From the NCBI GenBank assembly GCA_947650005.1, contig CANSTU010000004.1, positions 23,819-87,818 of the forward strand: a stretch of 64,000 bases of DNA. Reading direction: 5' to 3'. A model generated the notes under the pieces. It saw only the letters and a list, made by a program, of their open reading frames with translations. It was not told the origin of the DNA and did not search any database. This stretch comes from an uncultured Lachnospiraceae bacterium. GTDB lineage: Bacteria > Bacillota > Clostridia > Lachnospirales > Lachnospiraceae. A program made the translations under genes and the position numbers. This document shows positions 38,641 through 48,925 of the stretch, in pieces. Within the stretch, counting starts at the first letter, position 1, and each line of letters begins with the position of its first letter.

Positions 38641-38669
38641 TTGCATTACCCCTATTTTTGATGTATAGT
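38641..38669 (+). promoter_or_regulatory. Putative sigma-A promoter of argG
   Basis: TTGCAT - 17 nt - TATAGT; abuts an ARG-box-like sequence. Confidence 0.6.
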
Positions 38670-38750
38670 TAGTTCCATAGGTTTGTACCCGCAGCGGAAG
38701 GTTTTCTTCCGTGACAACCGGCGGGCTACGGAAAGGCATGGTAAAGAATC

Positions 38751-39971
38751 ATGAAAGAAAAAGTAATTCTCGCCTATTCAGGCGGGCTGGATACCACCGC
38801 GATCATCCCGTGGTTGAAAGAAAATTTTGATTATGAAGTAGTCTGCGTCTGCATTGACTGCGGACAAGCTGAAGAGCTGGACGGGCTCGAGGAGCGCGCA
38901 AAGTTCTGCGGCGCATCCAAACTCTACATATTGGATGTCATCGACGAATTCTGCGACGAATATGTGATGCCCTGTGTGAAAGCCCATGCGGTCTATGAGA
39001 ACAAGTATCTCCTGGGAACCTCCATGGCAAGGCCGCTGATTGCCAAAAAGCTGGTGGAAATCGCCAGAAAAGAAGGCGCCGCTGCCATCTGCCACGGCGC
39101 CACCGGAAAAGGAAACGACCAGATCCGTTTTGAGTTGGGCATCAAAGCCCTCGCCCCTGATCTAAAAATCATTGCCGCCTGGAGAAATGAAAAATGGACG
39201 TTGGATTCCAGGGAATCCGAGATTGCATACTGCAAGGCCCACGGCATTGATCTGCCCTTTTCCGCGGATTCCAGCTATAGCCGTGACCGGAACCTGTGGC
39301 ACATCAGCCATGAGGGGCTGGAACTGGAGGATCCTGCGAACGAACCCAATTACGACCATCTCCTGGTACTGGGCGTCACACCGGAAAAGGCTCCCGACGA
39401 ACCAGAATACGTGACCATTTCCTTTGAAAAGGGAACGCCGGTAGCTGTCAACGGGGAACAAATGAAGGTGTCCGATATCGTCCGCAAGCTGAATGAGCTG
39501 GGTGGAAAACACGGCGTCGGTATCGTGGATATCGTGGAAAACCGGGTTGTGGGAATGAAGTCCCGCGGCGTATATGAGACGCCCGGCGGCACCATCCTTT
39601 ATGAGGCCCATCAGCAGCTGGAGGAACTCATTCTGGATCGGGAAACCACTACCACGAAGCTGAATCTCGGCAATCAGTTTGCCCAAATCGTATACGAAGG
39701 AAAATGGTTCACTCCCCTGCGCGAGGCTGTTCAGGCTTTCATCGAAAGCACCCAGGAAAAAGTTACCGGAGAAGTGAAATTCAAGCTTTATAAGGGCAAC
39801 ATCATCAAAGCCGGGACCACCTCCCCTTATTCTCTGTACAACGAATCCATCGCCTCCTTCACCACCGGGGATTTATACGACCACCACGATGCGGAAGGAT
39901 TTATCAACCTGTTTGGCTTGGCCAGCAAGGTCCGTGCCATGAAAGAGCAGGAACTGGCAAAAGAAAAATGA
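38751..39971 (+). CDS. argG: Argininosuccinate synthase
   Basis: [31 protein letters not shown]. Confidence 0.97.
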   Translation: MKEKVILAYSGGLDTTAIIPWLKENFDYEVVCVCIDCGQAEELDGLEERAKFCGASKLYILDVIDEFCDEYVMPCVKAHAVYENKYLLGTSMARPLIAKKLVEIARKEGAAAICHGATGKGNDQIRFELGIKALAPDLKIIAAWRNEKWTLDSRESEIAYCKAHGIDLPFSADSSYSRDRNLWHISHEGLELEDPANEPNYDHLLVLGVTPEKAPDEPEYVTISFEKGTPVAVNGEQMKVSDIVRKLNELGGKHGVGIVDIVENRVVGMKSRGVYETPGGTILYEAHQQLEELILDRETTTTKLNLGNQFAQIVYEGKWFTPLREAVQAFIESTQEKVTGEVKFKLYKGNIIKAGTTSPYSLYNESIASFTTGDLYDHHDAEGFINLFGLASKVRAMKEQELAKEK

Positions 39972-39981
39972 GAAAATCCAA

Positions 39982-40278
39982 ATGAATGTTATTTTATTTC
40001 TGATATTATATGCTATAATAGTGAATATAGCGGGTCTGGCGGAAATGGGAATCGACAAACGGCGAGCCAGAAGGGGCGCTTTTCGGATACCGGAGGTAAA
40101 TCTTTTCCTCACCGCCCTCATCGGCGGAAGCATCGGCTGTATTGCGGGGATGTATCTCTTTCGGCATAAGACAAAGCATCTCACTTTTGTGCTTGGCATG
40201 CCTGCCATCCTGTTCCTTCAATTGGCAGCGATCGGTTATCTTATTTTTGCGGCGCCTGTTTCATTCACTTTTATGTAG
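39982..40278 (+). CDS. DUF1294 family membrane protein
   Basis: MGIDKRRARRGAFRIPEVNLFLTALIGGSIGCIAGMYLFRHKTKH. Confidence 0.88.
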   Translation: MNVILFLILYAIIVNIAGLAEMGIDKRRARRGAFRIPEVNLFLTALIGGSIGCIAGMYLFRHKTKHLTFVLGMPAILFLQLAAIGYLIFAAPVSFTFM

Positions 40279-40299
40279 CAGGCATTCCGGATGTTCCCA

Positions 40300-40331
40300 A
40301 GCCTGCCCGGCTATAGTCGGGCAGGCTTTTT
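40300..40331 (+). terminator. Rho-independent terminator of argG-DUF1294
   Basis: AGCCTGCCCG-GCTATAGT-CGGGCAGGCT followed by TTTT. Confidence 0.85.
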
Positions 40332-40338
40332 GCTATGC

Positions 40339-40380
40339 GCTGAAAGCGCATTGAGCTGAAAGCGCATTGAGCTGAAAGCA
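40339..40380. repeat. 16-bp tandem repeat, about 2.6 copies
   Basis: GCTGAAAGCGCATTGA x2 then GCTGAAAGCA. Confidence 0.8.
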
Positions 40381-40620
40381 TAGATGAAGTTTGCCCCTGC
40401 GCAGCGGGCAGCGCGAAATCTATGTTTCACACTGCTGAATTGAGCGCCCATTAAATCGGGCCAATGGGAATTAGAGGGAAAATCTCCTCTGCCCGGTTTC
40501 TAACTATGGGATGGTTCTCCATCTGATTGTATTCAGTCGGACTATCCGACGAAATAATTTTCCGTCTGGCTATGAACGGATAGGTTTCTATATCAAGCAG
40601 CGGAAAACGGAGGAAATGAT

Positions 40621-41388
40621 ATGCATCTTGCGATTTGCGATGATAATATAGCAGACAGGAAACAGATGGAACGGCTGCTCGGAAGGGAATCTGACAGAAG
40701 GATTCACACGTCCGGCGTATTCTATGTGGATTCCTACGGGAATAAGGACGCCATTTTATCCACTCCAATGATCTATGACGGTATTTTCATCGATATGTCT
40801 CAGAACGGACAGGACGCCGTGGAAATCGCTTGTGGTCTGCACGAAAACTCAGAAAACCTTTCCGTCGTATTCTGCTGTTCCAACTACGATTACAGAAAAT
40901 TACCCGGCCTTCCAAAGGGCAGTCTTTTTCTGGACAAGCCCATACAGACCGGAGAATTGACCAAGATGTGCGATGAGCTACTCTCCCGCCTGGATTCCCT
41001 GGAAGAAAGGCTGGAATACCGCACCGTTACGGAAACCCTTTACCTTGAGGAAGGGGAGATCTTGCATGCCCTCCCCGAGGAACGGTTTGTCCGTCTTCAT
41101 CTGCAGGACGGCAGGACATACCAGATCACCGGTGACATGGCCAGTTTCTGTGCTTCCACCCATCTCCTGCCCACTTCCGGCGAACCGTCCAAGTCCTCCG
41201 GCCATATCCGCCTCAGCAGTTCCGGTCTCCTCGCCATGATCGGAGACCGGGCCGTAATCAACCTGAAATCCGTGGCCAAGGTAGGCTCTTTTCACCTTAC
41301 CATGTCGGACGGGACAAAAGTCAGGATCCCTTTCTACACCAAGGGCCCCCTTCAGGAAGCCGTGGAGAGAGCCCGCCGTTTTCTCTGA
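40621..41388 (+). CDS. LytTR-type response regulator, orphan
   Basis: MHLAICDDNIADRKQM receiver start, GIFIDMSQNG, LDKPI; C-terminal LytTR-like LPEERFVRLHLQDGRTYQITGDM. Confidence 0.7.
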   Translation: MHLAICDDNIADRKQMERLLGRESDRRIHTSGVFYVDSYGNKDAILSTPMIYDGIFIDMSQNGQDAVEIACGLHENSENLSVVFCCSNYDYRKLPGLPKGSLFLDKPIQTGELTKMCDELLSRLDSLEERLEYRTVTETLYLEEGEILHALPEERFVRLHLQDGRTYQITGDMASFCASTHLLPTSGEPSKSSGHIRLSSSGLLAMIGDRAVINLKSVAKVGSFHLTMSDGTKVRIPFYTKGPLQEAVERARRFL

Positions 41389-41491
41389 TTCCATCCTTTT
41401 CTTTTGGGAAGGGAGAATGAAAGCTCTATGTTGCCCTATATGGCTTCACCGCATCTACTTCAGTCGGGATTAGGAGAGCGCATCCCCCTCG

Positions 41492-41992
41492 TCATCCTTC
41501 CACCTCGCATTCCAGGAATCTGCGGAACATATGGAAACCGACCTCTTCATAGAATTTTACCGCCTCCTCGTTGAATTCCCACACGTCCAGTTCCATCCTT
41601 GAATATCCCTTTTCCCGGGCATCCTTCCTGGCGAACGCAAATAATTCCGTGCCCACGCCCTGCCTGCGAAATGCCCTATCCACGCAGAATTCATTAATAT
41701 GGTATATTTTCCGTTCCAGATTATAGGGCGATTCCGGCTTGGTCACATATTCCACACATGCCATCCCGCAGATCACCCCATCCCTTTCTGCCACTATGAT
41801 ATTTTTATCCTCATCCTGCCACATCCCATATACCAGTTCTTCCATTTCCCTGCAAAACCCAGGTTTGAATATATCAGGCCGTCCATGCACATGCGTATCG
41901 TTCACCTGCCTGCGCAATTCATTTACCCTTTCCAAATCGTCTCTCTGCGCAAATCGCACCATTGCCTTACTCCCCTTTTTCCTTGTGCCCAT
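41492..41992 (-). CDS. GNAT family N-acetyltransferase
   Basis: FCVDRAFRRQGVGTELFAFARKDA. Confidence 0.88.
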   Translation of the reverse strand: MGTRKKGSKAMVRFAQRDDLERVNELRRQVNDTHVHGRPDIFKPGFCREMEELVYGMWQDEDKNIIVAERDGVICGMACVEYVTKPESPYNLERKIYHINEFCVDRAFRRQGVGTELFAFARKDAREKGYSRMELDVWEFNEEAVKFYEEVGFHMFRRFLECEVEG

Positions 41993-42064
41993 TTCTTCAT
42001 GCCCCTTGTACGATCCTGATTCGCAGCCTTCATTTTATCACACATATTTGCGTGGTACAATATA

Positions 42065-42345
42065 CGTTAAACTCGCTGCTGCCCGCCCCCGGCAGAGGCC
42101 CGTCATATAGGCGCGTCCCATCATAGGGCACGACAGCCCTTCCATGTTCCCACGCGCATTTCGCGCCATGCAGATGAGACCTGCTTCCTTGGAGAGCCTT
42201 TGCTCGAAAAGGAAGCGTCCTGGGCTCATCGGAATGCCCGGCGCGACGGCGCGTGGGAACATGGGAGGGCTGCCACGCCCTATGATGGGATGCGCCTATA
42301 TGATGGGCCTCTGCCGGGGGGAGGCGGACAGCAGCGAGTTAAACG
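42065..42345. repeat. 281-bp near-perfect inverted repeat (MITE-like or giant hairpin element)
   Basis: Left arm TTAAACTCGCTGCTGCCCGCC..CCATGTTCCCACGCGC vs right arm GCGCGTGGGAACATGG..GGCGGACAGCAGCGAGTTAA. Confidence 0.85.
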
Positions 42346-42539
42346 CTCTTTCCCTAAATCGTGCATTCAGCCCTTTACAAGACACGTTGTTTAGTGTTAT
42401 TATATGTAGTAATAAAAACCGTTTATGACGGTCATGGAAGAAACATGTGAGATATCCTCGGGTAGGAAAGGTTTTCGGCCTAACGGATCTAGTTGAAATC
42501 CCTGTCAAAACAGACGGATAGGATCACCTTGATTGAAGA

Positions 42540-42569
42540 GCCTGCCGAAGCAGGCGGATGGGAGCAATG
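42540..42569 (+). repeat. A unit upstream of degV
   Basis: GCCTGCCGAAGCAGGCGGATGGGAGCA-ATGATG. Confidence 0.75.
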
Positions 42570-43412
42570 ATGAGTTATAAGATCGTGGTGGACAGTTGTT
42601 GTGAATTGCCGGAAGAATATAAAAAGGATTCCCGGTTTGAAATCATCCCTTTGGAACTAACAGTAGGGGAATGGAGCGTACCGGATGACGAAACATTCGA
42701 CCAGGCATTATTTCTGAAAAAAGTGGCAGAATGTCCCACCTGTCCCCGTTCCTCCTGCCCTTCTCCAGAGCGCTTCATGCAAAGCTATGACTGCGAGGCG
42801 GAGCACGTCTACGTGGTTACCTTATCCGCAAACCTGAGCGGAAGTTACAACAGTGCAGTACTGGGGAAAAATCTGTACGAAGAAAAGCAGGGCATAGAAA
42901 AGAAAATCCTGGTGATCGACTCCAAATCCGCTTCCTGCGGCGAGACCCAAATCGCTCTCAAAGCCATGGAGCTGGAAGAAAAAGGCCTTCCTTTTGAAAA
43001 GATCGCGCAGGAGCTGAACGCTTTCCGGGATGAACTGGATACTTATTTTGTACTGAACAATCTGGAGACCCTTCGGAAAAACGGCAGGTTGTCCGGCGTC
43101 AAGGCACTGGTGGCTTCCACGCTGAATATCAAGCCTGTGATGGGGGCCACAGAAGAGGGAACGATCATCCAGCTCGGACAGGCTATCGGACTGAAAAAGG
43201 CGCTTTCCCGTATGGCTTCCCTTGTGGCGGAGCAGACAAAGGTTCCCCAAGAAAAATGCCTGATGATCAGCCATTGCAACAATCCGGAAAAAGCGGCGTG
43301 GGTTCGGGATATGATTCTGCAGAAAGCGCCCTTCGCGCGAAGCTTGATCCTGGATACCGCCGGCATCAGCAGTATGTACGCCAATGACGGAGGAATTATC
43401 ATAGCCGTATAA
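42570..43412 (+). CDS. DegV family fatty-acid-binding protein
   Basis: YKIVVDSCCELPEEY; VTLSANLSGSYNSA; ETLRKNGRLSG. Confidence 0.9.
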   Translation: MSYKIVVDSCCELPEEYKKDSRFEIIPLELTVGEWSVPDDETFDQALFLKKVAECPTCPRSSCPSPERFMQSYDCEAEHVYVVTLSANLSGSYNSAVLGKNLYEEKQGIEKKILVIDSKSASCGETQIALKAMELEEKGLPFEKIAQELNAFRDELDTYFVLNNLETLRKNGRLSGVKALVASTLNIKPVMGATEEGTIIQLGQAIGLKKALSRMASLVAEQTKVPQEKCLMISHCNNPEKAAWVRDMILQKAPFARSLILDTAGISSMYANDGGIIIAV

Positions 43413-43526
43413 GGAATGCCATTCCACGCAATATCCTTTCTTTTCTGATCGTGAAACGCAGTCCAACCTGCAATCGTCCGCAAAAGAATGCTGCAATTAC
43501 AGGGGAGTCTGCCATATACAAATATA

Positions 43527-43572
43527 CGAGTCCAGGCCCGCCGGTTTGAGATAACCGACAGGCCTGGACTCG
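43527..43572. terminator. Bidirectional terminator between convergent degV and etfA
   Basis: CGAGTCCAGGCC...GGCCTGGACTCG 12-bp stem with inner CGGTT/AACCG. Confidence 0.7.
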
Positions 43573-43651
43573 TCTTTAAGCATTTAACGCACAGCGTATC
43601 ATAACGTGCCTTCTATCGCCCTGCAAAATGCAGAGGCTTCTATTCCTTTTC

Positions 43652-44695
43652 TTATTTCGCAGCGTTAGCGCTCTTGAGCTGCTGGGTTAAGATAGGCAGG
43701 ATCTTATTCAAATCTCCCACGATACCATAGTCAGCCACATCGAAGATGGGCGCGGTCTCGTCCTTATTGATGGCGATGATCAGGTCGGATTCTTCCATAC
43801 CGGCCAGATGCTGGATCGCTCCGGAAATACCGATTGCAAAATATACGTTGGGGCGTACCGTTTTTCCGGTCTGACCAACCTGCAGGTCCTTGGGCTTCCA
43901 GCCCGCATCCACAACTGCACGGGAGCAGCTCACCGTTCCGCCAATGGCTTCCGCCAGGTCATCAAGAAGGCTGAAGTTTTCCGGGCTTCCCACGCCGCGG
44001 CCGCCGGATACCAGAATCTTGGCGTCCATAATGTCCACGGTATTGGAAACAGCCTTCACCACTTCCAGGATTTCCACATATTTGTTGTCCGGTGTGAATC
44101 CAGGATTGAATTCTTCCACAACAGCCTTCGCGCCTTCCACCTTGGGCGCTTTCTGCATCACGCCGGGGCGTACCGTAGCCATCTGCGGGCGGAAATCCGG
44201 GCAGGCGATGGTTGCGATGGTATTGCCGCCGAAAGCGGGACGGGTCATGAGCAGCTGATTGTGCTTCTGCTCCTGCCCTGCCACAGGATTGATGGGGAAA
44301 TCGCCGATTTCCAGCTGGGTACAATCGGCTGTCAGGCCCGTATGTACTCTTGCCGACACGCGAGGGCCCAGATCGCGGCCGATTGCCGTAGCGCCCACCA
44401 GCATGATTTCGGGTTTATACTTCTCGATAACGGACGCCAGCGCATGCGCATAGGGCTCTGTCCGATACTCCTTCAGCTCAGGATCGTCCACAACGATCAC
44501 TCTATCAGCGCCATAGGCCGCCAATTCGTCAGCCAGAGGCTTCACGTCAGAACCGATCAGGACTGCGGTCACATCGCATCCCAGATCCTTTGCCAGATCT
44601 TTTCCTTTGCCGATCAGCTCAAAAGCGATTCCGCTCACCACGTTATCCACCTGCTGCGCAAAGACAAATACTCCCTTGTACTCTTCTAAATTCAT
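43652..44695 (-). CDS. etfA: Electron transfer flavoprotein subunit alpha
   Basis: MNLEEYKGVFVFAQQ; VSGGRGVGSPENFSLLDDLAEAIGGTVSCSRAVVDAGW; start 44695 after A unit. Confidence 0.95.
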   Translation of the reverse strand: MNLEEYKGVFVFAQQVDNVVSGIAFELIGKGKDLAKDLGCDVTAVLIGSDVKPLADELAAYGADRVIVVDDPELKEYRTEPYAHALASVIEKYKPEIMLVGATAIGRDLGPRVSARVHTGLTADCTQLEIGDFPINPVAGQEQKHNQLLMTRPAFGGNTIATIACPDFRPQMATVRPGVMQKAPKVEGAKAVVEEFNPGFTPDNKYVEILEVVKAVSNTVDIMDAKILVSGGRGVGSPENFSLLDDLAEAIGGTVSCSRAVVDAGWKPKDLQVGQTGKTVRPNVYFAIGISGAIQHLAGMEESDLIIAINKDETAPIFDVADYGIVGDLNKILPILTQQLKSANAAK

Positions 44696-44820
44696 TGTTG
44701 CTCCCATCTGCGTGCAAAACACGCGTACAATTCAAAGAGATTGAATCGAAGTTTCAATCTTTATACCCTTCGCATACCGCGGGCAGGCCCGCGATACTGC
44801 ACCATTAATATAGTTTGAAA
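44696..44820 (-). repeat. Composite B+A hairpin leader between etfB and etfA
   Basis: Minus strand CAGTATCGCGGGCCTGCCCGCGGTATGCGAAGGGTATAAAGATTGAAACTTCGATTCAATC...GCGTGTTTTGCACGCAGATGGGAGCAACA-ATG. Confidence 0.75.
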
Positions 44821-45606
44821 TCAGATTACGTGTTTTTCCTGTAACTTTGAGGTAATGAAGGAAGCAGCTTCATCCGGGGCATCGAACGCGAACTTCTCCC
44901 CGGCTCCCTTTCTCACCTTATCGGAAGCTTTGGCGATCTGAGTCGGAGAACCCTTCAGGCCGATATTGGAATCGTCCACATCCTTCAGATCTGCCCTTCC
45001 CCATACGGTGATCTCCTTCTTGTACGCATCAAAGATACCGCCGGGCGTCATATAACGGGGCTCGTTCAGCTCGCCCAGGGCCGTAATCAGGCAGGGCATC
45101 TTTGCTTTCAGCACATGGTATCTGTCGTCATATTGACGCTCCACGATCACGCTGTCGCCTTCGATCTTAATATCCTGCGCATAAGAAATCACCGGGATTC
45201 CCAGATGTTCGGAAATCTGAGGGCCGACCTGCGCGGTATCACCATCGATCGCCTGACGGCCGGTGATGATCAGGTCGTATTCCATGTTACGGATAGCGCC
45301 TGCAATGGTCTGGGAGGTAGCCCAGGTATCCGCGCCGCCCAGCACCCTGTCGGTCACCAGAACAGCCTTGTCTGCGCCCATGGCCATTGCTTCACGCAGC
45401 ACTTCTTCCGCCTTGGGAAGTCCCATGGTCACCACGGTAACCTCTGCGCCATATTCGTCCTTCAGCCTCAGAGCGGCTTCCAGGCCGGCCTTGTCATCAG
45501 GGTTCATGATCGTGAGCATCGCTGCTCTGTCAAGGGTCCCGTCGGGCTTAAATTTCACGCCGCCCTTTGTGTCGGGTACCTGCTTAATGCAAACAACAAC
45601 TTTCAT
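44821..45606 (-). CDS. etfB: Electron transfer flavoprotein subunit beta
   Basis: MKVVVCIKQVPDTKGGVKF; TGRQAIDGDTAQVGPQISEHLGIP. Confidence 0.95.
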   Translation of the reverse strand: MKVVVCIKQVPDTKGGVKFKPDGTLDRAAMLTIMNPDDKAGLEAALRLKDEYGAEVTVVTMGLPKAEEVLREAMAMGADKAVLVTDRVLGGADTWATSQTIAGAIRNMEYDLIITGRQAIDGDTAQVGPQISEHLGIPVISYAQDIKIEGDSVIVERQYDDRYHVLKAKMPCLITALGELNEPRYMTPGGIFDAYKKEITVWGRADLKDVDDSNIGLKGSPTQIAKASDKVRKGAGEKFAFDAPDEAASFITSKLQEKHVI

Positions 45607-45699
45607 TGTATTTTCTCTCCTTATTTTTGAAAATTTCCACGGATGCGCAGCCCGTTCCTATCCTGCCGCATCCGGACTGCCTTCTATGTACGCCGCAGC

Positions 45700-46854
45700 T
45701 TATTTCAGCAGCGCTCCGGAGATTACCATTCTCTGAACCTCGCTGGTTCCTTCGTAGATCTCGGTGATCTTGGCATCGCGCATCATGCGCTCCACATCAT
45801 ATTCTCTGGTATAGCCGTAACCGCCGTGGAGCTGTACCGCCTTTGTGGTAACATCCATGGCCACCTCGGCCGCATACAATTTCGCCATAGCAGCTTCCAC
45901 AGAATAAACCTTCTGGGTTGCCTTGGCCATAGCAGCCTTATATACCATCATCCGGGCAGCTTCCACCTTGGTTGCCATATCGGCAAGCTGGAACTGCGTA
46001 TTCTGGAATGCGGAAATGGATCTGCCAAACTGTTTTCTTTCCTTAGTATAGGCGACGGTGTTATTCAGGGCGCCGCCCGCAATACCCAGAGCCTGTGCAG
46101 CGATACCGATACGTCCGCCGTCCAGCGTATGCATGGCGATACCGAAGCCCTTTCCTTCCTGCCCCAGAATGTTATCCTTAGGGATGCGGCAGTCCGTGAA
46201 AATCAATTCATATGTGGAAGAACCGCGGATACCCATCTTCTTTTCCTTTGTGCCGAACGAGAAGCCAGGCGTTCCCTTTTCCACGATGAACGCGGAGATC
46301 ATTTTCTTTTTCCTGCCCCTCTTATCCTCCACCACGCTGGTAACGGCAAAGATCACATACACGTCCGCTTCCTTACCGTTGGTGATGAAAATTTTGGAAC
46401 CATTGAGCACCCATTCATCCCCGTCCAGATAGGCCTTGGTCTGCTGGCCCTGGGCATCCGTTCCTGCTCCGGGCTCGGTCAGGCCGAAAGCGCCCAGCTT
46501 CTCACCCTTTGCGAGGGGAACCAGGTACTTCTGCTTCTGCTCTTCCGTACCATAGGTCAGAATGGGGTCGCAGCACAGAGAGGTATGGGCTGAAACGATG
46601 ACGCCTGTGGTACCGCACACCTTGGAAAGCTCTTCCACGCACATCGCATAGGTGAGGGGATCACATCCCTGTCCGCCATACTCCTTCGGAATCGGAATTC
46701 CCAGGAAACCCAGCTTCGCCATTTTGGTGACGGTTTCCCTAGGGAAAATTTCGGTCTCATCCACCTCCTGAGCGAGAGGCTTTACTTCTTTTTCGGCAAA
46801 ATCCCTGAAGAGGGTTCTGGCCATTTCATGCTCTTTGCTTAAAGTAAAATCCAT
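45700..46854 (-). CDS. bcd: Acyl-CoA (butyryl-CoA) dehydrogenase
   Basis: MDFTLSKEHEMARTLFRDFAEKEVKPLA; operon context with etfBA. Confidence 0.95.
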   Translation of the reverse strand: MDFTLSKEHEMARTLFRDFAEKEVKPLAQEVDETEIFPRETVTKMAKLGFLGIPIPKEYGGQGCDPLTYAMCVEELSKVCGTTGVIVSAHTSLCCDPILTYGTEEQKQKYLVPLAKGEKLGAFGLTEPGAGTDAQGQQTKAYLDGDEWVLNGSKIFITNGKEADVYVIFAVTSVVEDKRGRKKKMISAFIVEKGTPGFSFGTKEKKMGIRGSSTYELIFTDCRIPKDNILGQEGKGFGIAMHTLDGGRIGIAAQALGIAGGALNNTVAYTKERKQFGRSISAFQNTQFQLADMATKVEAARMMVYKAAMAKATQKVYSVEAAMAKLYAAEVAMDVTTKAVQLHGGYGYTREYDVERMMRDAKITEIYEGTSEVQRMVISGALLK

Positions 46855-46885
46855 GATTGTTCTATTCCTCCGTTTTATCTGTTTT

Positions 46886-46925
46886 CCCTGCAGGCTGTCG
46901 CAATCCTCCGCAACAGCCTGCAGGG
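46886..46925. repeat. Perfect 13-bp inverted repeat in hbd-bcd intergenic
   Basis: CCCTGCAGGCTGT - 14 nt - ACAGCCTGCAGGG. Confidence 0.75.
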
Positions 46926-46965
46926 CTATCACCGCCCGCAGGCTGGTAAGCCTGCGCAGAAGGTG

Positions 46966-47805
46966 TTACCTGCTATAATCGTAGAAGCCCTTGCCGGTCT
47001 TCTGGCCCAGCTTGCCGCCGCGTACCATTTTCTTAAGAAGCGGATGAGGACGGTACTTGGGATCCCCAGTCTCGGCCTGCAGCACTTCCATGATGGCCAG
47101 AACGATGTCCAGGCCCACCAAGTCGCCCAGAGCCAGCGGCCCCATAGGATGGTTTGCGCCCAGCTTCATTGCCGTATCGATGTCTTCCACGGATGCAACG
47201 CCATCAGCATAAATGCCGATCGCTTCGTTGATCATGGGGATTAAGATCCTGTTTACCACAAAACCCGCTGCCTCGTTTACCTGAACGGGAGTCTTGCCGA
47301 TAGCCGTAGAAATCTCTTTGATGGTCCCTACCACGCTGTCAGGAGTATTCAGGCCTGCAATCACTTCCACCAGCTTCATGACCGGAGCGGGATTGAAGAA
47401 ATGCATGCCCACAACAGGCCTGTCAAGGCCGGCGCCGATCTCAGTGATGGAAAGGGAAGAAGTATTAGTGGCGAAGATGCAGTCGGACTTACAGATATCC
47501 TGCAGCTCTTTGAAGGTCTGCTTCTTGATCTCCATGTTCTCCAGGGCAGCTTCCACGATCAGGTCGCAGTCCGTGCAAATGGTCTTCACGCCCGTGGTAA
47601 TCTTGGCAAGGATGGCATCAGCCGCAGCCTGATCCATCTTTCCCTTGGCGATCCTCTTCTCAAAACCTTTTGCGATCCTCTTCTTGCCGTTCGCGGCGAA
47701 TTCCTCATTGATATCGCACAGACATACTTCATAACCTTCAGTCTGGGCAAAAGCCTGGGCAATGCCGGATCCCATTGTACCTGCGCCGATAATACCTACT
47801 TTCAT
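46966..47805 (-). CDS. hbd: 3-hydroxybutyryl-CoA dehydrogenase
   Basis: [43 protein letters not shown]. Confidence 0.95.
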   Translation of the reverse strand: MKVGIIGAGTMGSGIAQAFAQTEGYEVCLCDINEEFAANGKKRIAKGFEKRIAKGKMDQAAADAILAKITTGVKTICTDCDLIVEAALENMEIKKQTFKELQDICKSDCIFATNTSSLSITEIGAGLDRPVVGMHFFNPAPVMKLVEVIAGLNTPDSVVGTIKEISTAIGKTPVQVNEAAGFVVNRILIPMINEAIGIYADGVASVEDIDTAMKLGANHPMGPLALGDLVGLDIVLAIMEVLQAETGDPKYRPHPLLKKMVRGGKLGQKTGKGFYDYSR

Positions 47806-47909
47806 GACTCCATTCCTCTCTTTCTGCCGCCACAGGGCGGCGCATCCAGATTGCCGGGAGCATGGGGCCCTCGGACGGCTCCGCACGCTTTCCCGCTTGT
47901 TCTATGTAT

Positions 47910-48686
47910 CTATTTGTTCAGGAACTTTTCCACTTTCCTCTTCTCCAGGAAAGCTGCCATGCCTTCCTTCTGGTCATAGGACTCGAAGCAGTCTCCGAAC
48001 AGCTTCTCTTCGATCACGATAGCCTGATCCATGTCCGCATCCAAGCCGTCGTTGATGGCCTTCTTGCAGTTGCGTACCGCAATGGGAGCATTCTTGGCAA
48101 TGCCCGCAGCCATCTTCTCGGCGGCAGCCATCAGCTCTTCCTGAGGATAAACCGCATTCACAAGGCCGATCCTGTACGCTTCGTCAGCTTTGATATTCCT
48201 TGCGGTATAGATCATCTGCTTCGCCATGCCAGGCCCCACCAGGCGCGCCAGCCTCTGGGTACCGCCGAAGCCGGGAGTGATTCCAAGGCCCACTTCGGGC
48301 TGTCCGAACACTGCGTTATCGGAACAAATTCTGATATCGCAGCTCATGGAAATCTCACAGCCGCCGCCCAGGGCAAAACCGTTCACCGCTGCGATTACCG
48401 GGATCGGGAAGGTTTCCAGCTTACGGAACACGTCATTTCCCTTCTTGCCGAAAGCCTCTCCTTCTGCCTTGGTCAGCGTGCTCATCTCGCCGATATCCGC
48501 GCCCGCCACGAAGGACTTAGCGCCCGCGCCCGTTAAGATCAGGCATCTTACCTCGTCCAGGTTTACCCCGTCCAGCACAGCGTCCAGTTCTTCCAGGACC
48601 TGAGAATTCAATGCGTTCAGCGCCTTTTCACGGCTGATGGTGATCACGGCGTACGCACCCTTCTGCTCATATACGATATAATCCAT
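47910..48686 (-). CDS. crt: Enoyl-CoA hydratase/crotonase
   Basis: AAVNGFALGGGCEISMSCDIRI; LGITPGFGGTQRL. Confidence 0.95.
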   Translation of the reverse strand: MDYIVYEQKGAYAVITISREKALNALNSQVLEELDAVLDGVNLDEVRCLILTGAGAKSFVAGADIGEMSTLTKAEGEAFGKKGNDVFRKLETFPIPVIAAVNGFALGGGCEISMSCDIRICSDNAVFGQPEVGLGITPGFGGTQRLARLVGPGMAKQMIYTARNIKADEAYRIGLVNAVYPQEELMAAAEKMAAGIAKNAPIAVRNCKKAINDGLDADMDQAIVIEEKLFGDCFESYDQKEGMAAFLEKRKVEKFLNK

Positions 48687-48925
48687 GTCTTCCTCTCTTT
48701 CGCCGCCGCAGGCGGCATCTCAATCACGGGAACTCTGGTGCACAAGGTAACACTTGCGTGTTCCACGAGCACAGATTCCGGACCAAAAGCGATTTTTGCT
48801 TTTATTCTCTTCTCATTCCGCCACAGGCGGCATTTTCATCCGATCTTATTGCGCAACGAATGATTAGCAGACGTCCATCCGCTAATCACTCGTTTTCATG
48901 CCGCTTTTGCAACCATTTCTTATTC

